Below, in pieces: positions 24,491 to 35,023 of a stretch of 64,000 nt of DNA (its first letter is position 1; the number at the start of each line of letters is the position of its first letter). Both the position numbers and the translations under genes were made by a program. The notes below the pieces were generated by a model that saw only the letters and a list, made by a program, of their open reading frames with translations, did no database searches and was not told the origin of the DNA. The stretch is from contig NZ_JYIX01000034.1 of the NCBI RefSeq assembly GCF_000956505.1, positions 62,001-126,000 on the forward strand. Direction: 5' to 3'. The stretch comes from Microbacterium azadirachtae (GTDB lineage: Bacteria; Actinomycetota; Actinomycetes; Actinomycetales; Microbacteriaceae).

Positions 24491-24530
24491 GACGAAGGGG
24501 GCTGGCGCCGCGGCGCCAGCCCCCTTCGTC
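24491..24530. terminator. perfect 40-bp palindrome, icd terminator
   Basis: A perfect inverted repeat of two 20-base arms with no loop (GACGAAGGGGGCTGGCGCCG and its complement). It lies 8 bp after the icd stop codon and, with the preceding hairpin, separates two convergent genes. Confidence 0.85.
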
Positions 24531-24537
24531 GATCCGG

Positions 24538-26760
<2,223 letters not shown>

Positions 26761-26820
26761 CGGGGTCTCCGTTTCACGCAGGAAGGGTTTCAGACAGCGA
26801 CCTCGCGTGGATGCGCACGC

Positions 26821-26853
26821 GGTATCGCGCAGATTTATCTCGATACCAAGATA
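26821..26853 (-). promoter_or_regulatory. icd promoter with imperfect palindrome
   Basis: On the minus strand TTGGTA (26844-26849) and GATACC (26821-26826) are separated by 17 bp. The -35 lies within an 18-bp palindrome TATCTCGATACCAAGATA (26836-26853), symmetric at 14 of 18 positions, that could bind a regulator such as a MarR or PadR protein. Confidence 0.45.
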
Positions 26854-26990
26854 CCTGCCGTTCGTCGATTCCCGAGCGCTCCCTTCCCCCTTGCTCCCCT
26901 CGCCCTGGATCCACCCGGCGGAAGGTGAACTTCTCCCCACGTTTCGCCGCGCTCCGCCACGAGCGCCGTCCAGGGGTTAGCCTGGGGACC

Positions 26991-27443
26991 ATGACGGAAC
27001 TGCGACTGGTCGAACTGTCCGCGGCGACGATCGTCGCCGTCAACAATCTCTCCCTGAAGCCCGGGCAGGAGCAGTACCTCGCGCCCGTCTCCTACGGAAT
27101 CGCCGCGACCGTCATGAACCCGCAGACCAGCTGGCAGCGGGTCGTGCTGGACGACGAGGAGGTCGTCGGCTTCGTCAGCGCCAACTTCGACCCCGATGCC
27201 CCCGAGGAGCATTTCCGCTCCGTCCTGTGGCGCATCAACGTCGACGCCGACGACCAGGGGCGCGGCGTGGGCCGGTTCGCCGTGCAGAGCCTGATCTCCG
27301 AAGCCCGTACTCGTGGCTTCGGGCACCTGAACGTGATCTACGAGGCGGGCACCGGCGGTCCGGAGGCGTTCTTCCAGCGGGTCGGCTTCACGCCCGTCGG
27401 AGAGACGGAGTACGCCGAGGTGATCGCGGAGATCCGCTTCTGA
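26991..27443 (+). CDS. GNAT family N-acetyltransferase
   Basis: 150 aa single GNAT domain. The acetyl-CoA loop is VDADDQGRGVGRFAVQSL, and the following GHLNVIYEAGTGGPEAFFQRVGF gives the typical beta5-alpha4 end. It resembles polyamine or PaiA/BltD-type acetyltransferases, but the substrate is not determinable. The ATG at 26991 is chosen because TAGCCT (26978-26983) ends 7 bases before it, indicating a leaderless message; the frame is open back to 26811. Confidence 0.85.
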   Translation: MTELRLVELSAATIVAVNNLSLKPGQEQYLAPVSYGIAATVMNPQTSWQRVVLDDEEVVGFVSANFDPDAPEEHFRSVLWRINVDADDQGRGVGRFAVQSLISEARTRGFGHLNVIYEAGTGGPEAFFQRVGFTPVGETEYAEVIAEIRF

Positions 27444-27508
27444 GGTCCGGCACGCCCCACATCTGAGCACCGGGGCGCCCGCGACGCGCGTACGCTGTGA
27501 TCGGCGGC

Positions 27509-27524
27509 GGGGTTTCGAATCCCC
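27509..27524 (+). other. isolated tRNA T-arm-like sequence
   Basis: GGGGTTTCGAATCCCC resembles a T stem-loop, and CTCCCCC follows. No acceptor, D-arm or anticodon arm can be found upstream, so it is not a functional tRNA. It could be a tRNA remnant, an attachment-site scar or chance. The surrounding gap 27444-27621 holds nothing else recognisable. Confidence 0.25.
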
Positions 27525-27621
27525 TCCCCCATCGAAGCCCCGTCGTCTTCTCCTCCCCGCGGAGCAGGCCCCGCCGGACTCGCCGCCCTGTGGTTCGGCG
27601 CGTGGAGCGCGCCGCGTGCGC

Positions 27622-28467
27622 TCAGTCGCGCTCCTTGCGCTGCTTCGGCCCGCGCTCGCGCGCGTTCCACGCCGCGATCGCCGAGGCCGCCGCATCGGCC
27701 GCGCGGTCCAGGGCGTCGGCCGACATCGAGATCACCTGCTGGGCGGTGTCCTGCCAGCCCGTCGCGCGCGATGCACGCTCGCGCTCAGGATCCCGGCCCT
27801 CGGCGCGGGCGTGGGCATCGCGCTCGGCGGTGTCGAACGCACGCTCCAGCCGGGTCACCGCGTCGCGGTAGGCGCCGAACTCGGCCGGGGCGATCCGGCG
27901 GGCGGGATCGGGGCGTGAGTGGCGGGCCTCGTCCAGCGCGAGCAGGAACGCGGCGGTCGACGGATCGCCGGCGTCGCCGATGGTCGGGTATGCGATGAGC
28001 TTCGCGGGATCCGTCTCGTAGGCCATCCAGCGCGCCACCACGGCGTCGTGGGCCGCGATCGCGCGCGGCAGCGGGCGACGCTGCGGATCCGCGTTCAGGG
28101 CCAGGTCGGCCCGTGCGGCCTCCACCTGCGCGCGCCGGGCGCGCACCGACGCCGACGCCGCCTTCGCGCCGGCCTCGGCGTCGCGGAGCGCGCGGCGGGC
28201 ATCGGACACCTCGACCGGATGAGCGGACCCTGCCGCTCGCCCGGCGACGCGGCCGGCGAGCTCCGCCCGGGCGACGCGCACCGCGACACGGGCCTCAGCA
28301 GCCGCCCGCTGCGCGGACTGCAGATCGAGGCGTGCGGCGTCGTAGCCGAGCCGACGTCCTCCGGCAGCCGCACCGCGGCGAGCACCCAGCACGATCACCG
28401 CTCCGGCGCCGGCGATGACCGGCGCGATCCACCAGAGTTCCGCGGCGACCGCCCAGAAGGGATCCAC
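27622..28467 (-). CDS. membrane-anchored coiled-coil protein, unknown
   Basis: 281 aa. One N-terminal helix (ELWWIAPVIAGAGAVIVLGA) precedes a long Ala/Arg-rich helical region (about 40-135, with SAQRAAAEARVAVRVARAEL) likely to form a coiled coil. A DAGDPSTAAFLLALDEARH segment and another helical C-terminus end in a lysine-rich tail. No known domain was recognised; similar proteins are common hypotheticals in Microbacteriaceae. The GTG start at 28467 lies 6 bases after TAGGCT (complement of 28474-28479), again leaderless. Confidence 0.65.
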   Translation of the reverse strand: MDPFWAVAAELWWIAPVIAGAGAVIVLGARRGAAAGGRRLGYDAARLDLQSAQRAAAEARVAVRVARAELAGRVAGRAAGSAHPVEVSDARRALRDAEAGAKAASASVRARRAQVEAARADLALNADPQRRPLPRAIAAHDAVVARWMAYETDPAKLIAYPTIGDAGDPSTAAFLLALDEARHSRPDPARRIAPAEFGAYRDAVTRLERAFDTAERDAHARAEGRDPERERASRATGWQDTAQQVISMSADALDRAADAAASAIAAWNARERGPKQRKERD

Positions 28468-28505
28468 GCCTCGAGCCTACCGATCACATTTCCACAGGGC
28501 ATTCG

Positions 28506-28548
28506 CACTTCCACAGGACAGATCCTCCGGATCCATCCTGCAGAAGTG
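28506..28548. terminator. imperfect hairpin after ABC exporter genes
   Basis: Arms CACTTCCACAGGA (28506-28518) and TCCTGCAGAAGTG (28536-28548) pair at 11 of 13 positions, about 30 nt beyond the stop of the exporter operon. A TTCCACAGG sequence also occurs 17 bp to the left. The hairpin is likely the end of the exporter transcript. Confidence 0.5.
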
Positions 28549-28580
28549 CAGACGTCCTGCAAAACGCGACGCCCGTGTCC

Positions 28581-30389
28581 CTACACCAGCGTCTGCTGCC
28601 AGGCGGCGTGCAGCTGGGCGAACTTGCCCGTGCCGGCGATGAGGACGTCGGGGGCGTCGTCCTCGATGATGCGGCCATGCTCCATGACGAGCACCCGGTC
28701 GGCGATCGCCACGGTCGACAGACGGTGCGCGATGATGATCGCGGTACGGTCCGCGAGCAGCGTCTGCAGCGCGTCCTGGATCAGCCGCTCCGACGGGATG
28801 TCGAGCGATGCCGTCGCCTCGTCGAGGATCAGCACCGCCGGGTCGGCGAGGAAGGCGCGCGCGAACGAGATCAGCTGTCGCTGCCCCGCCGAGACGCGTC
28901 CACCGCGCTTGTTCACGTCGGTCTCGTAGCCGTCGGGGAGCGAGTCGATGAACGCATCGGCGCCCACGGCCCTCGCCGCGGCCCGGATCTCCTCCATCGT
29001 CGCGTCGGGCTTGCCGAGCGCGATGTTGTCGGCGACCGTGCCGCTGAACAGGTACGCCTCCTGCGTGACCATGACGATCGCACGGCGGAGGTCCTTCGGG
29101 TGCAGATCGCGCAGATCCACCCCATCGAGCGTCACGGCGCCCGCTGTAGGGTCGTAGAAGCGCGACACGAGCTTCGCCAGGGTCGACTTGCCCGCGCCGG
29201 TCGTGCCGACCAGGGCGATGGTCTGCCCCGCGGGGATGTCCAGGGAGAAGTCGGGCAGGATCACCCGGTCCTGGGCGTAGCCGAACTCGACCTCGTCGAA
29301 GCGCACGAGGCCCTTCGACTCCCAGAGATCGACCGCCTTGATCGGATCCGGAACGGTCGGGACCTCGTCGAGCACGCCCGACACCTTCTCCAGCGCCGCC
29401 GTGGCGGACTGGAAGGAGTTCAGGAACATCGCGATCTCCTGCATGGGCGCGAAGAAGTTGCGCACGTACAGCACCGCGGCCAGCAGGATGCCGACCCCGA
29501 TGTCGCCGCTCGCCATGCGGGTGCCGCCCCACACCACGACCACGCCGAGGGTGAGCGCCGCGACCGCCATGAGCCCGGGCTCGAACGTGCCGAACAGCAG
29601 CATCGAGCGGCGGTTGACATCGCGGTAGTCGCCGGCGACCTCCTGGAACGACACGTCGTTGCGAGGCTCCTTGCGGAACGCCTTCACCGCGCGGATGCCG
29701 GTCATGGTCTCGACGAACTGCACGATGACCTTCGCGCTGATCACCCGCGACTCGCGGTAGACGAGCTGCGAGCGCTGATAGAACCAGCGCATCAGGTAGA
29801 TCAGCGGGATGCCGGCGAGCACCAGGACGACGCCGGACTCCCAGTCCACGAGCACGAGCGCGATGAACGTGAAGAGCCCGTAGAGGAGCCCGGACACGAG
29901 CTGGTTCAGACCGCCGTCGAGCAGCTCCCGGATCGAGTCCAGGTCGCTGGTCTGGCGCGAGATGATCCGGCCCGAGGTGTAGCTCTCATGGAACTCGAGG
30001 CTCAGCCGCTGGGTGTGCAGGAACATGCGCTTGCGCAGGTCCAGCAGCACCGCCTGCGTGATGCGGGCGGTGAGCACGGCGTACCAGCCGATCAGCGCGG
30101 ATCCGACCGTGCCGACGACGAGGAACACGACCCCGACCATGATGGTCGGCATCCAGTCCGCGTGCTTCAGCACCGCCGGCAGCGCCGTGTTCAGTCCGTA
30201 GGCGACGAGCGCCGGACCGGCGACCTGCGCGGCCGTGGAGATCACCAGCACGAGGGCGGTGAGCGTGATCTGCACCTTGAGCGGCGCGATCAGGGATCCG
30301 AAAAGCCGCAGCGAGCGGCGACGGATCGCCTTGCTCTCCTCGTTCGTGAGGTCGGAGCGGTCCTCGTCCTGGGTTCCGATGACGCTCAT
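28581..30389 (-). CDS. ABC exporter half-transporter, consensus ATPase site
   Basis: 602 aa, six-helix type IV exporter domain followed by an ATPase domain. Walker A GTTGAGKS is at 395-402, the signature VSAGQ at 499-503, and Walker B ends ILDEA with catalytic E524; IIAHRLSTV is the H-loop. It overlaps the upstream half-transporter by 4 bases (ATGA). With that partner's LSGGQ it would form the active ATP site of a heterodimer such as BmrCD or LmrCD, families that expel drugs or lipophilic compounds. The open frame running to 32186 is a shadow of the partner gene. Confidence 0.92.
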   Translation of the reverse strand: MSVIGTQDEDRSDLTNEESKAIRRRSLRLFGSLIAPLKVQITLTALVLVISTAAQVAGPALVAYGLNTALPAVLKHADWMPTIMVGVVFLVVGTVGSALIGWYAVLTARITQAVLLDLRKRMFLHTQRLSLEFHESYTSGRIISRQTSDLDSIRELLDGGLNQLVSGLLYGLFTFIALVLVDWESGVVLVLAGIPLIYLMRWFYQRSQLVYRESRVISAKVIVQFVETMTGIRAVKAFRKEPRNDVSFQEVAGDYRDVNRRSMLLFGTFEPGLMAVAALTLGVVVVWGGTRMASGDIGVGILLAAVLYVRNFFAPMQEIAMFLNSFQSATAALEKVSGVLDEVPTVPDPIKAVDLWESKGLVRFDEVEFGYAQDRVILPDFSLDIPAGQTIALVGTTGAGKSTLAKLVSRFYDPTAGAVTLDGVDLRDLHPKDLRRAIVMVTQEAYLFSGTVADNIALGKPDATMEEIRAAARAVGADAFIDSLPDGYETDVNKRGGRVSAGQRQLISFARAFLADPAVLILDEATASLDIPSERLIQDALQTLLADRTAIIIAHRLSTVAIADRVLVMEHGRIIEDDAPDVLIAGTGKFAQLHAAWQQTLV

Positions 30390-32329
30390 GCCTGCACCTC
30401 CTCGTTCTCGGCGTGGGTATCGTTCGCCGCGCCGTCGGATGACGGCGGTGTTCCGTGAGCGGCCTTGGGAGCCGTGGTGGCGGCCTCGGCGACGGAGGCG
30501 CCGGCGACCACGGGGATCGCCCCGGTGCGTGCGGCCTCCTCGGCCTCGAGGCTCGAGATCACGTGCCGGTAGTGCGCGCTCGTGCGCAGCAGCTCCGAGT
30601 GCGCGCCCACGGCCGTCACCTTCCCGTTCTGCAGCAGCGCCACACGGTCGGCGAGGGCCACGGTCGACGGGCGGTGCGCGACGATGAGCGCCGTGGTCTC
30701 GGCGAGCACGTGGCGCAGCGCCTCCTCGACGAGCGCCTCGGTGTCGACGTCGAGCGCCGACAGCGGGTCGTCCAGCACCAGCACCTTGGGCTTGGCCGCC
30801 ACGGCGCGCGCGAGCGCGAGCCGCTGACGCTGTCCGCCGGAGAGGCTCAGCCCCTCCTCGCCGATCATCGTCTCGACGCCCTCGGGGAGCGTGTCGACGA
30901 AGCCGGCCTGGGCGACGTCGAGCGCCTCGCGGAGCACCCGCTCCGCCTCGGCGCTGTGCACGTCCAGATCGGCCCTGCCGAGCAGCACGTTCTCGCGCAC
31001 GGTGGCCGAGAACAGCGTCGCGTCCTCGAACGCCATCGCGATGTGCGTGCGCAGCTCGGCCAGGGTCAAGTCGCGCACATCGACGCCGTCGAGCGTCACC
31101 TTTCCGCCGGTCACGTCGTACAGGCGCGTCGGAAGGGTCGTGAGCGTGGTCTTGCCGGATCCGGTGATGCCGACGAGCGCCATGGTCTCGCCGGGGCGCA
31201 GCACGAGGTCGATGCCGTCGAGCAGGTCGCGCTCGTGCGGGCGGGCGTCCTGGTAGCGGAAGCGGGCGCCCTCGAACGCGAGCTCGCCGCGGGGCTCCGC
31301 GATGCTGACCGGGCTCTCCGGATCCGTGATCGTGTTCTGCTCGTCGTAGATCTCGAACACGCGATCGGTGGCCGTGCGCGCGTCGAGCATGAACGAGAAC
31401 AGGAAGCCGATCGACTCGATCGGCCAGCGAAGCACGGTCGCCATCGCGAAGTAGGCGAACAGCTCCGGCGCGTTCAACGCGCCCTGCGCGATCAGCCAGA
31501 TTCCGGCGACGAGGTTGAGCGCGAACGCGATCTCGGGCATGAGCACGAGCCAGAACCAGATCCAGCCGACCGAGCGGGCCTTGCTCAGCTCGGTCTCGCG
31601 CAGCGATTCCGCCTGGCGCGCGAACTTCACGAGCGCGTGCTTGCCGCGCCCGAACGCCTTGAGCACGCGGATGCCGTGCACGCTCTCCTCGACGCTCGTG
31701 GCGAGGTCGCCGGCCTGGTCCTGGCTGCGCCGGGTGAGCACGCCGTAGCGCTTCTCGAACAGGAAGCCCGAGATCCACAGCGGCACCGCGGTGATGAGGA
31801 AGATCGTGCCGAGCAGCCAGTGCCAGCGGAACAGCAGGGCCGCGCCGATCACGATCGTGAGCAAGTTGACGACCAGCAGCACGAGGCCGAACGCGAGCCA
31901 GCGGCGGATGAGGCCGATGTCCTGCATCATGCGGCTGAGCAGCTGGCCCGACTGCCAGCGGTCGTGGAACGCGACCGGCAGGCGCTGCAGGCTCGAGTAC
32001 AGCTGCGTGCGCATCCGGTACTCCACCTGCGTGGCGGGGTTGAGCACGAACTGCCGGCGCAGCCACACCATGAGGGCCTCGCCGAGGGCGAGCACGGTCA
32101 CAGCGACGGCGCCCCAGATGATGGCGCCGATCTCGCCGGTCGCGATGGGGCCTTCCAGTACGACCTGCAGCAGCAGCGGGATGCACAGCGCGATCACGGC
32201 CGCGGCGAGCGCGGAGAGCCCGCCGCCGATGAGGCGACCGGCGACCGGCTTCACGAAGGGAGCCAGCCGCGCGAGCGCACGGGGCGTGGAGAGAGGGACG
32301 GTGGACGATGACGAGGATTCTTTAGGCAT
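30386..32329 (-). CDS. ABC exporter half-transporter, degenerate ATPase site
   Basis: 647 aa exporter half with six helices and an ATPase domain. Walker A GITGSGKT is at 387-394 and LSGGQ at 496-500. The residue after the Walker B aspartate is D521 (LVLDDP) rather than glutamate, the mark of the degenerate half in heterodimeric exporters. A Ser-rich N-terminus and an Ala/Thr-rich C-terminal tail of about 40 residues are unusual extras. It is the first full-length gene after a leader with a 23-codon ORF. Regulation by attenuation is inferred (see findings). Confidence 0.92.
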   Translation of the reverse strand: MPKESSSSSTVPLSTPRALARLAPFVKPVAGRLIGGGLSALAAAVIALCIPLLLQVVLEGPIATGEIGAIIWGAVAVTVLALGEALMVWLRRQFVLNPATQVEYRMRTQLYSSLQRLPVAFHDRWQSGQLLSRMMQDIGLIRRWLAFGLVLLVVNLLTIVIGAALLFRWHWLLGTIFLITAVPLWISGFLFEKRYGVLTRRSQDQAGDLATSVEESVHGIRVLKAFGRGKHALVKFARQAESLRETELSKARSVGWIWFWLVLMPEIAFALNLVAGIWLIAQGALNAPELFAYFAMATVLRWPIESIGFLFSFMLDARTATDRVFEIYDEQNTITDPESPVSIAEPRGELAFEGARFRYQDARPHERDLLDGIDLVLRPGETMALVGITGSGKTTLTTLPTRLYDVTGGKVTLDGVDVRDLTLAELRTHIAMAFEDATLFSATVRENVLLGRADLDVHSAEAERVLREALDVAQAGFVDTLPEGVETMIGEEGLSLSGGQRQRLALARAVAAKPKVLVLDDPLSALDVDTEALVEEALRHVLAETTALIVAHRPSTVALADRVALLQNGKVTAVGAHSELLRTSAHYRHVISSLEAEEAARTGAIPVVAGASVAEAATTAPKAAHGTPPSSDGAANDTHAENEEVQA

Positions 32330-32381
32330 GATTCTCAGCAGTGACGTATCGCATCAGGGGATGACAGGGGACAAGAAGGAG

Positions 32382-32451
32382 CGGATGCGATGCATCCGTG
32401 CGATGAGCGGCCGGTGTGGGCCGAGGAGGACCGGAGCGGTCAGTCCTCGGC
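32382..32451 (-). promoter_or_regulatory. candidate attenuator in exporter leader RNA
   Basis: In the minus-strand RNA, GTCCTCCTCGG (complement of 32421-32431) is a perfect 11-base complement of the leader-ORF ribosome site CCGAGGAGGAC (complement of 32515-32525). It can alternatively pair with GCCGAGGAC at the end of the leader ORF (complement of 32443-32451). Further on, CGGATGC-ATC-GCATCCG (32382-32398) forms a 7-bp stem followed by a pyrimidine-rich run, and its right arm ATCGCATC can instead pair with GATGCGAT just before the ABC start. The pairings are mutually exclusive. Confidence 0.55.
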
Positions 32452-32511
32452 GGGAAGGAAGAGCGAACCGGTGACAGCGCTGATCGACGACGCAATGTTG
32501 ATCGTGGGCAT
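32440..32511 (-). CDS. 23-aa leader peptide ORF
   Basis: ATG at 32511 to TGA at 32440-32442 encodes 23 residues beginning MPTINIASSISAVTG and ending LPAED. GAGGAGGA, one of the strongest ribosome sites in the window, lies at ideal spacing. The peptide has no recognised family and no export signal. It sits between a promoter and the heterodimeric ABC exporter genes, and its stop codon is within a stem that competes with its own ribosome site. This is the arrangement of an attenuating leader ORF rather than a functional peptide. Confidence 0.6.
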   Translation of the reverse strand: MPTINIASSISAVTGSLFLPAED

Positions 32512-32563
32512 GGTGTCCTCCTCGGTTCGACGGCCGCCGGGTCGGTTGACGCGACAGCCGTCC

Positions 32564-32600
32564 AGCCTATGTTTATGAGCCGCCTGAGCGCAAGCGTTTT
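32564..32600 (-). promoter_or_regulatory. WhiB7/WblC-like promoter of exporter operon
   Basis: On the minus strand AAAA (complement of 32597-32600), three bases, TTGCGC (-35), 18 bp and TAGGCT (-10, complement of 32564-32569). An AT-rich patch just before the -35 together with a TAGGCT -10 is the architecture known for WhiB7/WblC-dependent promoters. Transcription would begin near 32557, giving a leader of about 228 nt. The GCAAGCGTTTT part also resembles a LacI-family half-site. Confidence 0.55.
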
Positions 32601-32737
32601 CCCGAAACCGATCTCACGCTCCTCGCGAGACCGAGCTGCACGTCCGCGCCCGGCTGATTCTCCGTTCTTGAACACAGCGCGCACCGTCCCCGCGTCATTC
32701 CCGATCCGCCGGATCCGCCCGCATCCGCCCGGCACGT

Positions 32738-32812
32738 CGAGGCCCCCTCTGCGTGCCGGCGCCCCCTCCTGTGCTCGCCCACACGAGGGGGCGCGGGTGA
32801 CAGGAGGGGGCG
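32738..32812. repeat. nested inverted repeats before M20 gene
   Basis: CGCCCCCTCCTGT (32760-32772) and its exact complement (32800-32812) form a 13-bp stem. GTCGAGGCCCCCTC just before it (from about 32738) is the same motif that forms the stems at 57130-57211. The gap 32601-32954 has no gene; apart from this element only the ribosome site AAGGAG of the M20 gene is recognisable. Confidence 0.7.
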
Positions 32813-32954
32813 TGGACGACACGGGCGGTCGCGGGCGCGGCGGCCGATCGTCGGATCGGATCAACCGAGGCATCGGGTTTCGGCGGAGCGGACAGTCGGA
32901 CGCGGGACCGGCCTCACCAGGATGGGAGCACGATCCGATTCCTAAGGAGCCGCT

Positions 32955-34118
32955 ATGCCGGAACCCGTCGAGACGATGGTCGCGGAGATCCTGCGCCTCG
33001 TCCGCTGCGAGTCGCCGTCCGACGACCTCGCCGCGGTCGCTCGCAGCGCCGACGCCGTGGCCGAGTTGGGCACGACCCATCTGGGCGCGGCACCGGAGCG
33101 GATCGTGATCGACGGACGCACGCACCTGCGCTGGCGCTTCCCGGGCGGGCCGAGGATCCTCGTGCTCGGCCACCACGACACCGTCTGGCCCGTCGGCTCG
33201 CTCGAGGAGCTGCCTGCCTGCGCCGACGACGAGACTCTGGCGGGCCCCGGATGCTTCGACATGAAGGCCGGCCTCGTGATCGCGTTCCACGCGCTCGCGC
33301 AGCTGACCGACCTCGCCGGGATCACGGTGCTGGTGACAGGAGACGAGGAGCCAGGCTCGACCACCTCGAGAGCGCTCATCGAGGACGAGGCTCGCGCCTC
33401 GGTCGCCGCCCTCGTACTCGAGGCGGCGGGCCCCGAGGGGGCGCTCAAGATCGCGCGCAAGGGCGTCTCGCGCTACGAGATCGCGGTGCACGGGCGCGCG
33501 TCGCACGCCGGGCTCGATCCGGAGCAGGGCGTGAACGCGACCCTCGAGCTCGCACATCAGGTGCAGGCCGTGGCGCTGCTCGGCGACGCCGAAGCGGGCA
33601 CCACCGTCACCCCGACGCGCACCACCTCCGGCACGACGACGAACACGGTCCCCGCACAGGCCTCGTTCTCGGTCGACGTGCGCGCCCTCTCCGCCGCGGA
33701 ACAGGAGCGCGTGCACGCGGGGATGCTCGCGCTCACGCCGCGGATCCACGGCGCCCGCGTCGTGGTCGATGGCGGCATCAACCGCTCCCCGCTCGCCGCG
33801 GACTCCTCTGCCGAACTCTTCCGGCGGGCGCAGCGGGTCGCGGATCGGCTCGCACTGCCTCCGCTCACCGGGATCAGCGTCGGCGGGGCCTCGGACGGCA
33901 ACTTCACCGCGGGCGTCGGCACCCCGACATTGGATGGCCTCGGCGCGGTCGGCGCCGGAGCGCATGCTGCGCACGAGCACGTGCTGATCGCCGAGCTGGA
34001 ACCGCGGACGCGGCTGCTCGCCGGTCTCATCGAGGACATCCGCTCCGCACCGTTCGACCGACCGGATCCGACCGCATCCGCGAAGACCGCGTCCGCTTCG
34101 ATCACGGCCTCCGCATGA
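32955..34118 (+). CDS. M20 family amidohydrolase, likely N-succinyl-amino-acid hydrolase
   Basis: 387 aa metallopeptidase. Zinc ligands are visible in LGHHDTVWPVG (H73, D75), GPGCFDMKAG (D102), the catalytic glutamate in TGDEEPGS (131-132) and the C-terminal HAAHEHV histidine. A dimerisation domain lies in the middle (RYEIAVHGRASHAG). By sequence alone it would be a glutamate-carboxypeptidase-like M20 enzyme. Coupling by ATGA overlap to a COG3375 acyltransferase and an N-succinylamino-acid racemase makes N-succinyl-L-amino-acid hydrolase the best guess. Confidence 0.82.
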   Translation: MPEPVETMVAEILRLVRCESPSDDLAAVARSADAVAELGTTHLGAAPERIVIDGRTHLRWRFPGGPRILVLGHHDTVWPVGSLEELPACADDETLAGPGCFDMKAGLVIAFHALAQLTDLAGITVLVTGDEEPGSTTSRALIEDEARASVAALVLEAAGPEGALKIARKGVSRYEIAVHGRASHAGLDPEQGVNATLELAHQVQAVALLGDAEAGTTVTPTRTTSGTTTNTVPAQASFSVDVRALSAAEQERVHAGMLALTPRIHGARVVVDGGINRSPLAADSSAELFRRAQRVADRLALPPLTGISVGGASDGNFTAGVGTPTLDGLGAVGAGAHAAHEHVLIAELEPRTRLLAGLIEDIRSAPFDRPDPTASAKTASASITASA

Positions 34119-35023
34119 TGAGCGCGACCTCCTCCGTCGTCGCGGAAGAACAGGACAACGTGGCCGAGGGCGCCGACCGGGCGGCCGCGGCCGCCGAGGC
34201 GACGTCGGGCGTCGACATCCGACTGCTCGACGACATGCGCGACCTCGCGGCCGTGCGGGCACTGTACGAGGGCATCTGGGACACGGGTGCGACGAACCCT
34301 CCGGTCACCGCCGACATGCTGCGCGCTCTCGTGCAGGCGGGCAACTACGTCGCAGGAGCCTTCGACGACGCCGTCGAAGGGCGGGACCTCGTCGGCGCCT
34401 GCTTCGGCTTCTTCGGCCCACCCGCCGCACGCACCCTGCACAGCCACATCGCCGGGACGATGCCGCGCGTGCGAGGGCGCCACCTCGGCTTCGCCCTCAA
34501 ACTGCACCAGCGCGCCTGGGCCCTGCGCCGCGACATCGACACGATCACCTGGACCTACGATCCCCTCATCCGCCGCAATGCGCACTTCAACCTCGGCAAG
34601 CTCGCCGCCTCGGTCGGCACGTATCTGCCGCGGCTCTACGGCTCCCTGGACGACAGCATCAACCGCGGCGACGAGACGGACCGGATCCTCGTGCGGTGGG
34701 AGCTGCGCTCCCCGCAGGTCGTCGGCGCGGCAGCGCACCGCCCGCACCTGGTCGACGCCGCAGCGGCCCGCGCGGCGGGCGCGGGCATCGCCTTGCGGCC
34801 CGACGACTCCGAAGCGCCGCGACGCGGAGCGCTCGGCGCAGGCACGGTGCTGGTCGGCGTCCCGGCCGACATCGAGAGCATGCGCGAAACGGATCCGCGG
34901 CGCGCGGCCGACTGGCGCATCGCGCTGCGCGACGTCATGGGCGGGCTGCTCGCGGAAGGCGCGACCGTGCGCGGCTTCGACCGCGCGGGCTGGTACATCA
35001 TCGACGGACAGGAGAAGTCATGA
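34115..35023 (+). CDS. COG3375 GNAT acyltransferase (D-amino-acid N-succinyltransferase)
   Basis: 302 aa from the ATG at 34115 (a second ATG at 34118 is in the next codon). After an Ala-rich lead, DIRLLDDMRDLAAVRALYEGIWDT opens the GNAT fold; GRHLGFALKLHQRAWAL is the acetyl-CoA loop and TWTYDPLIRRNAHFNLGKLA the family signature of COG3375. Proteins of this family sit beside OSBS/NSAR enzymes and were shown in Geobacillus to transfer succinyl from succinyl-CoA to D-amino acids. It is translationally coupled on both sides. Confidence 0.82.
   Translation: MMSATSSVVAEEQDNVAEGADRAAAAAEATSGVDIRLLDDMRDLAAVRALYEGIWDTGATNPPVTADMLRALVQAGNYVAGAFDDAVEGRDLVGACFGFFGPPAARTLHSHIAGTMPRVRGRHLGFALKLHQRAWALRRDIDTITWTYDPLIRRNAHFNLGKLAASVGTYLPRLYGSLDDSINRGDETDRILVRWELRSPQVVGAAAHRPHLVDAAAARAAGAGIALRPDDSEAPRRGALGAGTVLVGVPADIESMRETDPRRAADWRIALRDVMGGLLAEGATVRGFDRAGWYIIDGQEKS

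Noticed and set aside
27509..27524. tRNA gene
   Set aside because: Only a T-arm-like hairpin is present; acceptor, D and anticodon arms are missing.
28482..28520. DnaA boxes
   Set aside because: The TTCCACAGG copies lack the TTATCCACA core and there is no origin context.
28581..32186. 1201-codon frame spanning both exporter genes
   Set aside because: Only its 3' half, from the ATG at 30389, is real. The rest is a frame shadow of the upstream half-transporter.
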